Program-made: the position numbers and the translations under genes
Assembly: GCA_029216955.1 (NCBI GenBank)
Contig: JANAVB010006998.1
Location: forward strand, 3,593,692-3,657,691
Direction: 5' to 3'
Source of the DNA: Iris pallida
Lineage: Eukaryota > Streptophyta > Magnoliopsida > Asparagales > Iridaceae
DNA length: 64,000 bases
Part shown: one piece after another, positions 1 to 11,389 of the stretch
Position numbering within the stretch: position 1 is the first letter of the stretch
Layout of the letters: every line of letters begins with the position of its first letter
Notes under the pieces: generated by a model
What the model was told of the DNA's origin: nothing
Database searches by the model: none
What the model saw: only the letters and a program-made list of their open reading frames with translations

Positions 1-545
1 ATAACCAGATGGTCGGGTGACACAAGCACGATGCCTACTCCGGCTACAATATTTCCTTTAGGTCCTGTTCTTGATGCATCGTCAAAGAACATTCGCCAAA
101 TGGGGATTTTCTCAGTTGCAGTATTAGACTCCACTACTTTATCAAGGATTTCATCGTAGAGTTTGGAAGATTCTGGCACTGGATGAGCTGCTAGGAAATC
201 AGCTAATGCTTGGCCTTTTACTGCCTTCTGAGGGACGAACAATATGTCATATGGAGTCAACAGCATTGCCCATGTAGCTAAACGGGAATTAAGAGAATCT
301 GATTGAGTCATGAGTATTCTGAGATGATTGACTTTAGATATGATATGGATAGTTTGCCCAGACACATAGTGGCGTGTCTTCTGGATAGCAAATACCAGTA
401 CAAGACATTCCTTTTCCACAGGTCTGTATCTGTGCTCTGCACCCACCATCGTACGGCTAAGGTAGTAGATTGCCTGTTCAAGGCCGCCTTCATTCTTCTG
501 AGCTAATAGGGCGCCAAGGGAATGGTCCATAGCGTGGACATATAG
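1..545 (-). pseudogene. T1 RNase H and first residues of the second (archaeal-type) RNase H
   Basis: The minus strand shows the RT-linked RNase H of Ty3/gypsy elements, including the block YLSRTMVGAEHRY followed by PVEKEC, and a downstream stretch ending ADFLAAHPVPESSKLYDE. Near position 1 the second RNase H begins, with the segment GVGIVLVSPDHLVI. RNase H would degrade the RNA strand of the RNA/DNA hybrid during reverse transcription inside the virus-like particle. An in-frame stop near 545 separates this part from the RT segment. At the stretch where T2 has a Tyr-to-stop change (around 58000), T1 still encodes Tyr, so the two relics carry partly independent lesions. Confidence 0.75.
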
Positions 546-1697
546 TTAGAAGGGCATCCCCATTATTAGAGCTACCAATACTGGAGGACTTGTGAGATAC
601 TTCTTGATGTCGTCAAATGCGCGTTGATATTGTTTAGTCCAGACGAAAGATACGCCTTTTTTCATGAGTTGAGTAAACGGTTGACACCTTCTAGAAAGGT
701 TCAAAATGAATCGTCCAATGTAGGCTAGCCTTCCTTGAAGTCCGCGTAGCTCTTTGAGATTTCTTGTGGGATGCATATCGAGGATAGCTATCACTTTCTC
801 TGGGTCAAGATGTATACCCTTTGAAATGATAACAAAACCAAGGAACTTATCGCTGGAGACTCCCAGAAAAGACTTGGTTGGATTCATCTTGAGTTGGTGT
901 GCACGCATTAGTTCGAACACCGTTCTCAAGTCTTAGAGGTGGTTTCCCTTGAGACAACTTTTAACTGTGATATCGTCTACGTAGTATTCTAATTTTTTGC
1001 ACAAATGATCACAAAAAATTATGTTCATAGTTCGCTGGTATGTCGCCCCAACATTTTTCAATCCGAAGGGCATCACCGTATAGCAGTATATCCCCAACGG
1101 TGTTCAAAAAGATATGTTATTCTCATCGTCGGGGAACATATTAATCTGGTTTTAGCCTGAGAACCATCCATAAAGGACATTCGCTCGAAAACGCAAGTAT
1201 TGTCGATCATTACGTCGGTGATCGGTAGAGAGAACTCATCTTTCGGGCATATAGAGTTCAAATTACGGTAATCGATACAGACTTAAACTTTACTATTCTT
1301 TTTCTTGACTGGAATAATGTTAGCGACCCAGTCAGGGTATTGTTCTTCGTGAATGAATTCACTTGCAAGAAGCTTCTTGACTTCACTCTCGATGGCCTCC
1401 ATGATATCTGGTCGAAATCGTCGTTGCTGCTGCTTCACTAGCTTAGCTTTAGACGAAATATTTAGGCGGTGCATTACAACTTTAGGGTCCAAGCCTGGCA
1501 TGTCTTCATAGCTCCATGCAAAGACGTCAATGTATTCTCTTATAAGCTGTATAAGAGATTGTCGTTCATCGCAGACAGACTTTTGCTGATGAAAATTGGT
1601 TTAAGAGATGATTTATCTCCTAAATTGACTTGGACGACTTCGTCTTCAGTAGGTGGTTCACGTTGTTCGAAACGTAACTCCCATCTAGTATCCATCT
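546..1697 (-). pseudogene. T1 reverse transcriptase (broken)
   Basis: Three minus-strand pieces (1501-1283, 1261-1073 and 929-546) align in order with the intact-looking RT of T2. They contain the start MDTRWEL near 1697, the PGLDPKVVMHRL block, NSICPKDEFSLPITD and the C-terminal connection FLGFVIISKGIHLDPEKV. RT would copy the element RNA into cDNA. The central catalytic part is frame-shifted between 1261 and 935. Two stops occupy the same positions as in T2: TAG at 1705-1707, just before the MDTRWEL start, and TAA at 933-935, just after the region that holds the catalytic YVDD box in T2. The reading frame is otherwise decayed. Confidence 0.8.
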
Positions 1698-2732
1698 TTT
1701 GAGCCTATTGTTTAAGCTCAATCGATTGGACATTGTCTGTAATTTGGTCAACTGACACCATGTTAGCGGACAAAGTTGCTTTGAACATGTCTCCAATGCT
1801 AGAGTCTGAATCCTAGAGGCAGGAATCAGATGAATGAGTACAATGATCTGCTTCAACGTCTGATCTTTTATGAGTTGTTGGAGGAGTGACATATCCCAAA
1901 CCAACATCGTTTTGTTTATAATAGTTCTCAGGTTTGCTGGGAGGAGCAAAGTGACGTATTGGCAACCGTTGTCCTCGGCCGTAGTTTAGCCCCTGGTCAC
2001 CTTTTATATCATATCCCATGTTCGGGATAATATTTTTTGCCTGCCAGCTATATCGAAAAAGTTGCATTTTTGCAGAGTCATAGTCAGCTTCAGTGTTGTG
2101 ATTGGAAGAAGTAGAGTTCAAAACGAACTTTCTTTCGCTAATTATTCGACCGAAGATGATTACTTCTTAACCCTTCTTTCTAGCTCAAACGATGAAGTAG
2201 TAGATATTTTCTGGCCAAAATTTTTCTTGCAGATGAGGTGTCGTGACCGGCATGCAGAGATGTGGTCCTATGTCGTGCTCTAGAGCGTATATCATATCTA
2301 TATACTGGTTTACAGATTGGTAGACATCAGAGCAATTCAAAGATAAACCTTTACTTAGAAAATATACAAGTTCTTCTTCAGGGATAGCATCATCCACTGA
2401 AGGTACATTATTATGAGTATTGATATACTCATTGAGAGGATCATTGTCTGGAACAGGTGCCACAGACTTGGCCAAGTTTGCCACATAGGGTAACTCTTCA
2501 GGATTGGGAGGACGAACTTCAGCAGGTTCCACTTGAGGTATTTTACGGAGAGTGATGGTCAATGGTTTGACTTTATCAGGATTCTTCTTTTTAACCAGAT
2601 TATGAGAGGCTTTGGAGTACTTTTTGGAGTAGTACGTCCTTTGATTCGGATAATCAGGGGACCATTACTGGAGGATGAACTCACTTCAGCTTCATCGACA
2701 GCTTCGTTGCCGTCATCCTTGGAGAGCTGAGA
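1698..2732 (-). pseudogene. T1 protease-to-RT linker of the polyprotein
   Basis: Minus-strand pieces 2562-2185 and 2121-1708 correspond to the T2 segment at 60649-59541. No catalytic motif is recognisable. The visible features are an acidic, proline-rich part, with PPNPEELPYVANLAK and PEEELVYFLSKGLSLN, and a later Gly-rich stretch, GLNYGRGQRLPIRHF. Position and conservation between T1 and T2 show that it belongs to the pol polyprotein. Its function is unknown to me. The frame changes more than once, so it cannot be translated as one product here. Confidence 0.55.
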
Positions 2733-3446
2733 TTAGTAAAGTACCGAATCTCCATAATAGGCTTCAATACCCTTAAAAGGATCAACATCGACAATCTCCA
2801 TCTTCACGACGCCATCGCTATTGACGTACTTGAAGCACTGGTGAAGTGTAGAAGGAACGATCATGTTCTCATGTATCCACGAACGTCCCAACAAGATATT
2901 GTAGGATACATTGGCTTCGATTACATAGCAAGAAATTTCTGTTCGGAGATCACCAATCTGGCACTTGAGACGGATCTTACCCAGCGGGTGGCTTCTTCCA
3001 GTATTGAAAGCCATGATAGTTGTATTGGTTGAAGATAGCTTGTACAGAGGGATTCCTAGAATTTGGAATAAACTTCTAGGAATGATGCTGAGGGAGGAAC
3101 CTAGATCAATGTGCATCCGATTCACCTTAATCGCTCCGATATACCCTGTATAGTGCAGAGGTCTATCATGACGATTATTTTTAAGTAGCAAATCCTTCTG
3201 TGAAAAGGTGATATTGGGAACCACTTCTATAGTACTGTGGCAGTGAGGACAGGAGACAGGGTCTTCAGCGGGAGCTTTGACTTCAGCGAGATAAGAGTGG
3301 ACGTGTAGTAATGTCTCACTTAAGGCCTTCTGCATTTTTTTGGAAAGTCGCAATAGATCGAACAGAGACAACCTGGCAGGTGTATTGGCCAGCTGTGCCA
3401 GTATGTCAAAGTTGCAAGGCCGATCTATATCTTTGGTAGTTGGCAC
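2733..3446 (-). pseudogene. T1 aspartic protease region
   Basis: This 237-codon minus-strand segment holds a retropepsin-like domain. The active-site-like box is IDLGSSLSIIPRS, and the later motif is YNILLGRSWIHE followed by a PSTLHQ stretch, the usual layout of Tat/Athila-type proteases. The protease would cut the Gag-Pol polyprotein. The N-terminal part holds NFDILAQLANTPARLSLFD and a Cys/His pair, CPHCHST. The classical D-S/T-G triad is replaced by D-L-G; T2 has D-P-G. The segment is open throughout, but its N- and C-terminal neighbours are cut off by stops, so I call it a pseudogene. Confidence 0.75.
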
Positions 3447-4430
3447 CTTCGGAGACTTGTCAAATTGCCTCTCCTTCTGCTTGGCTTTGTAGGTAGTTGA
3501 AGGCTTAGACGGACCAGCTTCTAAACTTGTGGGGGCAGCATGAGCTTGAGAAGGTACTGCTTCTTCTTATGCAGGGTCATAAGTCCGTAGGTAAGCCTTC
3601 TCAGATCGCGTCTCGCCAGATAGGACTTCGTAAACGGAAGAAGACACCATATGACATGATTTGTATTTCTTGCCCCTCTTTACTTTAGGAGATACCATCC
3701 CCTGTTTCATTTCTTGCACAAGGTCCGGATGGACCCACATGATCTCACCACGTTCAGTTGTAAGTGGCACCAATATTGAGTTGCGAGCTGGCGACAGGTT
3801 GACGACTTTTATTATTGCCTTTAGGATTATGACTACGTCGTCTGGGACTTCTGTGGAAGGAAAGTCACCAAATTGAAGAGAGATCATGTTAGAAGATACG
3901 ACATTGTCTTCATCTTCGAGTTTGATCTCTTCGTTGTCGATAAGTTGTTGTATCTTCTTCTGATCACTGGATTCTTCAGGTCTCCCTCCATCCGTCATGT
4001 ATATAGATAACGTGCGAGGACGAACAGAGAAAATAGTATAACTGGTGCTGATACTGTCTGTCTTTGAGTTGAAAAGTCCCTCGCCTTCAGGTAGGGGAGG
4101 TAGATAGTTGCCGTCAGACTCGGAGAGATCATCGTCATCTGGAAGGCTACCCCTGGTGTGAAGGTCATCTGCTTGAGACTCTGAGGGAATACTACCCCCA
4201 GCTGAATGATGATCACCTCCATCTTGGGAGTCCTCATCGTCTATACGGAATCTCATCCTTGACTGAGTACCCATATAGACTCCTTCAGATGTGACAGCTT
4301 GCTGGCAATCTGTTGGCAGACTTCTTCTTCTGTTTGTGGAACTAAGAGAGAAAGTTGGGTTTGTGGTCCACCTTCTTTGATTGGGGCTCCCGTAAGGGAG
4401 ATCCATGAAGCTATGTTGGATGAAACACAC
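3447..4430 (-). pseudogene. T1 gag with its capsid core deleted
   Basis: The minus-strand frame 4430-3567 begins with the same N-terminal region as T2 gag, including the acidic block SLPDDDDLSESDGNYLPPLP. It runs to about 3985, then jumps to a segment that in T2 lies just after the zinc-knuckle-like motif. Compared with T2 (about 61800-63015), roughly 1.2 kb coding for the capsid core and knuckle is missing. The frame then enters the stretch before the protease and ends at a TAA at 3567-3569, where T2 has CAA. Gag would form the particle shell; this copy could not. Confidence 0.75.
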
Positions 4431-5258
4431 AGCGGCTTTTCATCATCAGAGTGATGCAGTCATCGAAACATGGACTGCCTCTGAGGCACTCTCGTTACTT
4501 TGGAGCAACAAGAGTTGATGACAATACTAGTGCACGGATGTACGCCATGAATTGTCGTATCCTCCCTCGCTTTACGCTTATGATTTATCATGTCGCATAA
4601 GTCAGCGGAAGGGAGTTTTGCCTTAAAACCCATGTCACATGCATCATCGAGCTTTGTATATGGGTTTGTAAGGAGAGTTGGTCCATCCGAACTTAGTTCA
4701 CAAGCAGGGACAACCCCTACACCTAAGTTCTCTGATGAAATTGAAGACAGCCCCGTGTTATATGCGTTGGGGCCCGTCTTTTTGCTGTGGGCGCATAGAC
4801 CCTAGAATCTGCCTTTGGGCGCATGCTTCTCAGAGGTGTTGGCAGCATGCCTAAGCTTCCTCAATATAGGCGTATAGTATGGATCAGTAGAGCTTGGGTG
4901 CATGACCCTGGGTGCGTAATCTGTCGAAGATAGAAGTCTTCTGGCCAGAGTTATGCGCTCACACACCCTCTTGGGCGCATAGCTTTAGGCGCATGCTTGG
5001 GGAAGCAGCACTATTTTCTCCCAGCTTCGCCTCTATCATTTATGAACCTCGCTGAGATTGCCCAGAGTATCGAACACTTCGATTCTTGGCATCGTAGTAT
5101 TTTTCTTTGCCAAGGCTCGAGCGTTGAACACTCTGTTGTTGGTTGCACAAGAGAGAAGTCACTGGACTAGTAGAGCCCGGAATGGTATAAGCCTTCTTCA
5201 TTTGTAGAGATTCTATGGCAGAGCCATGCGCCCATAGAGGAGCTCTATGCGCCCACGT
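4431..5258 (-). other. T1 untranslated leader upstream of gag, with a CTATGYGCCC-type motif
   Basis: This stretch holds no convincing gene. It matches the T2 leader at 63485-64000. It contains repeated forms of the 10-mer GGGCGCATAG and its relative GGCGCATGC near 4788, 4818, 4975 and 4988, with reverse forms near 5228 and 5248. The same motif, mostly in the form GGGCACATAG, recurs in the T1 LTR around 25527-25753. A 76-codon minus-strand frame at 5270-5040 is not conserved well enough for me to call it a gene. The region ends at the B insertion site. Confidence 0.6.
5254..5258. repeat. Left target-site duplication (CACGT) of element B
   Basis: CACGT immediately precedes the TGTAGC start of the B 5' LTR. 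The identical CACGT follows the GTGACA end of the B 3' LTR at 24928-24932. A five-base duplication is the usual mark of Ty3/gypsy integration, and it fixes both outer ends of B. Confidence 0.85.
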
Positions 5259-7197
5259 TGTAGCATCCACTTTTTCATATAAAGGGTATTTTAGTCATTT
5301 TAGCCATTTTGGCCATTTTATGATTTTTTTAGATATTTTGACTTGTGTTGTGCTAGCAACTAGTTTAACCTTAATGGACTTTCTATAGGAGCCTAACCAT
5401 GTCTAAGAATTTATTTTTATCTATTAGAATTTATTTAGGGCTTGGGTCCAATTTAGAAGGCTTTTGGATGATTTTAAGCCTTTTTGCATATAGCCTTTTT
5501 GAGCCTTTGTGACTTGGGCCTTATTACAACTTAAGAGAATTGTCCCATGTGAAACCCTAACCCTAGAAATCCCCATATGGCCGGCCAAAGCATTACCCTC
5601 CCCCTCTCTCATTCATTTGTGAAGCATAGCCTCCACAAGTGAAACCCTAAAAGTTTTCCTCCTTCAAAAATTCTAGTTTCTTCATCCGGAGTCCGTTTCT
5701 CCCCAAAAGAACTCTATTGCACTCTTCTAGCAGAGGAGGATTTGCTAGAGTATTATTAACGAGGAGGCGAAGGCATTTTCTTGAAGGGAATCGACCGACA
5801 CGTTGTTCGAGGAGTTCCGTTTGTTGAGATTCTGACTCTCAATAGGTAAATCCTGATCTACCTTTGTTTCTCCTGAATTTTCTTCTTTATTGCATCCATA
5901 TAGGCACCTTTGATCTGTGTATGAAGTTTTGTAGGATTTTGGTTTCGTTTGATAGCGGTATCGGACACGTATCGGTCTCACGTTGCACGTGTTCGGCAAA
6001 ATACCACTTAGAATTGAAAAGTGTTAATTTTCGATTCTGTTTTCACAAAATCCTTCCTTATTTGATTTGTAACAACTTTCATGAAGACGGATCGGAAATC
6101 AACATGATTTCGGCATCCGAACGGACACGGACACGCGTGTACGAGATCCCGTGCACAGTCTCGTGCACGCCCTACTGTCTGTGCATCATAACTCGACGCG
6201 CAGAGCTCCGTCTCATGTGACATTTTACGAGCATGTAGGGGCAACCTCTGCCCACTCGCCCATAAAATTTACGGCATTTCGTTGAGCGAGCGCGGAGTTA
6301 TTCATCGTGCACTGTTCAGCCATTCTGTGCGCCCGACTGAAATTCGGGACTGAAATGCTCTTCGTACGCGCACACAATACGAAGAGGGACCGTTCCAGGA
6401 GTTCGGACACGTAGCCCTATACCTAGACTACCCAAGGGCTCGACCCCGAGTCGCAAATTGGCCCCACGCGCGAGCCACGAGCGGCGAACCGCCCGTACGA
6501 GCACACACGCACTCGCGCACGCACGCACAAGCCACGCGCTGTTCGTGGGACATTGCGTCGCGTTGCTGCAACTTGGTGTCGTGACGACATGTCCTAGACC
6601 TATCCCGTGACCCTACCTAGCCACATGCACGAGCTCGTGGCTTCTCGTTGTGCGTATGGCGCGCAATCGAGCGAGAACGCTCTCTTCGACACGCGATATC
6701 GATTTTCTGATACGCACTCTACGGACACGACACGGACACGGTTTCGACTACGTGAGTGCCCGAGCATATCGAGTATGTCGAGACTAATGTGTGTGTCAAG
6801 TTTCGTGATTTATTGTGGAGTATTTTGTGATTTGGGTTGATTTATCAAAAATAGGATTTTTGGCTTTCAAAAATTGAATAGAAAAGGTACATTTTGATCT
6901 TTTAACTTTTTAACTTCAATTTCTAAGTTTTCGGTTCGTTCATGAGGGTTTGGGACTGTAGGGAATGAGTCGTTGGTTTTATTTCCTTTTTATTTATCTA
7001 TTATGGCTATATGTGGCTTTTCTACCTATGTATAGGTATATATACATATAAGTATATATATACTTTAAATATATGTATCTATATGTATATTTTGATGTTG
7101 TACGTTTTTTGGTTGAGATGCTTTATTCTAGGTCTGGGATTTCTTTTCCTTTTCAAAAACCAAACCTTTCTTCTTTCCATTTGAGTATATACATAGT

Positions 7198-8275
<1,078 letters not shown>

Positions 8276-8388
8276 TGGGTGATTTATATATCCTTATGTG
8301 ATGGTAGATTTGTGCTAGTGACCATAGGTGTGTTGTGACAATTTAGGTTCGTCATTTAGAACTTGGTTTGGTTGAATTGGCCGACAAG

Positions 8389-8563
8389 TTGACCAAGTTG
8401 ACATAAGTCAACTTTGGGTCTAACTTGATCCAAATCGACTCAAACGAATTCCAAATGACTTGAAAACTGGACTATGACGTAGAAATTAGTAAACGGACTA
8501 GTTGACTCATAGTTGACCAGGTTTGACCAGAGTTGACCTGAGTTGATCAAGGTTGACTTTGAC
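8389..8563 (+). promoter_or_regulatory. W-box (TTGAC) cluster in the B 5' LTR
   Basis: Within about 175 bases there are eight forward TTGAC cores (8389, 8398, 8502, 8513, 8523, 8533, 8553, 8559) and one reverse core at 8407-8411. Eight of the nine fit TTGACY, the binding site of plant WRKY transcription factors. The cluster is kept in the other LTR at about 23410-23574. WRKY sites are typical of defence- and stress-responsive promoters. Regulation of this LTR is inferred from the motif only, and the position of the cluster relative to a transcription start is unknown. Confidence 0.5.
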
Positions 8564-9909
8564 CTAGAAGGACTTAGAAGCATGTAGAATTATATTGTAG
8601 CCCTTTCTAATAATATGTTAGACCATGTTGTGACTTGTGGTTACCTTAAATAGGTTTACATCACTCCAGTTCAGTTACACATCCTCATCAGCAGTTCGGA
8701 TTGTCAGGCGAGAACATTCTCTGATAGTTCTTTCATTTACTTGTCAAATTCTATATTTCAGTTTTAGTTAGCTTTATTTGATTCTCGGTTACAAACACGA
8801 ATTGTTATTTTCTGTAATTCATGTATACGACACACATACTTTACGTGTCTATCCTCTATTACGAGAACTACTACAAGAATCACCTACAAGCACCTTCATG
8901 TTCTGGCTAGATTTATTCTCAATTTACGTGTCGTGTTATGGATTCCCTCATATTTGTCGGGCGGGGAAATAATTGAGTAGACATGTAAACATTCCTAAAT
9001 ACTCGAACCACCTCCCTGTGAATTATACAAGAACGATAGCCATCCTACACCTGTTCAGTGTGTGATGTGCCGGATTATCCTTAGCCGTTTATATGTCGAT
9101 CTCAGTATTTTAAAATACACTGTGAGTGTTGTCTAGAATCTTTACTAGAATCATCACAAGAACCATTACAAGAATCACCCTACTTGGATCGTTGAATGGA
9201 ATCACACCTGACATATATTGTACCACTGGACTCATATCACATTATACTAGTTCAGCTAGCTTTTATTTACAGTCTTCATTGACATGATATTCTATTTCAC
9301 AGCTTTTACTTTCCTTGTTCTTTTACTACAGTTTTATATCTTAAAATGTCTCGAATTCCCATGCTTCATCAATAAAATTGTCTATAATTATTTTTATAGT
9401 TTTTGTCATTTACTTGGATTTACTTGATGAGATGTATTTGTTCTTGTCCTGACTGGACCTGTTGAAAATATTACAGATGTTAGCCCTGAGGATGTTTGCC
9501 CTACTCACTATGGATCTGGTGAGGGATCAGGTACCTTTGGCCCTGACTCTCAAGAGTGATCGGGAGACTAGTTTAGTAGACTGTTTTTGATTTCTTTACT
9601 GGAACTTGAATTATAATAATTTGAGAGTTGTGTTGTTTTGAGTTGTTTGAGATACTATCATTTAGTCGTCTTTATTGTTTTCTTTTAGTTATAGAATTCT
9701 ATGTTATCCTATCGTGTTTAGACTATGATTGAGTTATATTATTTCTGTACTTATCCTTCGTTCGGAGTTGGGATTTAAGACAAGTACATTATATAATTGC
9801 GTGAGTTGGTTTAGGTAGTGGCCTAGAACAGCATTCTACCGCTGATTCTGTGGTGTAGGCTCGGCGTTGTTACGCACTTGTACCCTTACACTAGGTGCGG
9901 GTCGTGACA

Positions 9910-9934
9910 CATTTTTAGTGGTAGCCCATGCAGG
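9910..9934 (+). promoter_or_regulatory. Candidate primer-binding site of element B
   Basis: Directly after the LTR end lies CATTTTTAG and then TGGTAGCCCATGCAGG (9919-9934). The same block, with one base changed, sits next to the LTR of element A on the other strand (17695-17710). A primer-binding site is expected here and begins with TGG, complementary to a tRNA CCA end. It is not the common initiator-Met sequence, and the offset of nine bases from the LTR is larger than usual. The tRNA is not identified. Confidence 0.4.
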
Positions 9935-10181
9935 TCGAGATTCGCATTATTGAGATATCGTGGTAGTACAACGACTTAGTTGTACTGCAGCGAGCCTACG
10001 ATAGGAACTAAGAAATAGGCATTAGTGGAGAGGTACTTAATCACAGTTAGAAAAAATTCTAATCTAATTCGTGTCATCTACACATTCTTGCTGATAATTG
10101 CCTTCTTTTGAAATAACTGTCCTCCTTTGATTATATCGCTTCCTTTTCAGTAATTGATTCTTTGCTTGATCTGTCTTCAGG

Positions 10182-11389
10182 ATGGTGGAGACATGATCGC
10201 AACACTCTGGCCTAAGGGATACCACTGAGAGGTCTGCCACTTCTCGTCCGACTCAGCAGGACCCTGGGATCGCAGTACCTCTTGTTCCAGCTCAGGTGGG
10301 AGCGTCTGCAATTTTTAGGGTTGCTCCTCCACTGGTTCCGAGGACTAACCCAGGAGTTCAGAGGATTCTACCACCACCACCTCAGGGGACAGTTGATATG
10401 GCACAGTTCTTCTCCTTCATGCAGTAGATGATGGAGACTCAGCGGCGCCAGACGGAGGATATGAGGCAGGGCATTGACAATGCTCATAAACTAGCCATGG
10501 TAGCAATGGAGAAGATGACTGCCCAGACGTAGGGAGGGCATATTCAGCCATACCAGCCGAAGACACCGGGCATTCAGAAATTCCAGAAGATGCGTTCGTG
10601 AGACTCCAAGGGTACGGAGGGTATCCTTTATGCGGACGACTAGATCGAGTACATAGAGGGGATCTTCCGCCTTGCAGAGATACCAGCCCGACTCCAGATA
10701 GAGACAGTGGGCAGCCAGATACAGGACCTTGCCCGTACATTGTAACTGACCGACCCCAGGGTTGGTACAGAGGGGCAGAATTGGGAGGCTTTCAAGAAAA
10801 TTTTCAAGGAGAAGTTCTTCTCCGATACAGCAATTGGCACTTTGGATACGCAGTTCGAGAACCTGGTTCAGGGGAACCTGACAGTAGAAGAGTACGCTGG
10901 AGAGTTCTGCCGCCTGGGCAAATTTATGGAGGACCTTAGCGAGACAGTGAAGGCTATGAGGTTCAGGAAGGGCTTGGTTAAGAAAGTCAAGTCCTTGACC
11001 AAGAGCAACAGAAATGCTACTTTTGAGGAGATTCTGTTGGGAGCTATAGCAGGAGAGGATGACTTGGAGCTTAAGTCCAAGAGGAGTCGAGATGATTCAG
11101 GAGGGGCCAGTGGGAGTGGAAAGCGTCCTTGTGTGCAGAAGATAGTGCACCAGCCTCAGCAGATGCAGGCACCAGCTCGAGTTCAGCAAGTACAGCATCA
11201 GCCTCAAAGTCAGGATCAGAGGATGCAGAGTTGTGCCTACTGCAAGAAGCCGGGACACATTTGGGAGTCTTGTAGGAGGAGGTTGAAAGTTTATCTATTT
11301 TGTGGATCCGACGCTCACCAGATAAAGGATTGTCCCTCGGCACCCCCACTTGGAGGAGCACAGGGTCAGAGAGAGGGAGCTAGGCCACC
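10182..11389 (+). pseudogene. Element B gag (stop-ridden, cut by element A)
   Basis: One plus-strand frame, starting at the ATG at 10182, reads as Gag across the whole interval but carries about six stops, among them TGA in the fifth codon and TAG where the family has Trp before IEYIEGIFRL. Recognisable parts are a Pro/Gln-rich N-terminus, a capsid-like segment (FENLVQGNLTVEEYAGEF, LGKFMEDLSE) and two zinc knuckles: CAYCKKPGHIWESC, and a second, FCGSDAHQIKDC, whose first Cys is lost. Gag packages the element RNA. The knuckles and the segment order fit Tekay/Del chromoviruses. The longest open part is 10842-11453, but its last residues come from the LTR of A. Protease and pol of B are missing. 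Confidence 0.8.

Larger units (their letters stand above)
1..5258 (-). mobile_element. T1: Tat-lineage Ty3/gypsy retrotransposon, internal region (continues past the left edge)
   Basis: Read on the minus strand from 5258 down to 1, the order is leader, gag, aspartic protease, linker, reverse transcriptase, RNase H and the start of a second RNase H. This matches the Tat/Ogre/Retand branch of Ty3/gypsy, which carries a second, archaeal-type RNase H before integrase. All coding parts are broken by stops, frameshifts and one large gag deletion, so this is a relic. Its upstream continuation (leader ORF and 5' LTR) lies at 24933-25850. It was separated from the body when element B inserted at the CACGT site ending at 5258. 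Integrase and the 3' LTR would lie left of the window. By eye it is a diverged sister of T2. Confidence 0.85.

Noticed and set aside
10598..10939. 113-codon plus-strand frame in element B
   Set aside because: Shifted frame of B gag. The real frame is the one that reads IEYIEGIFRL and the zinc knuckles.
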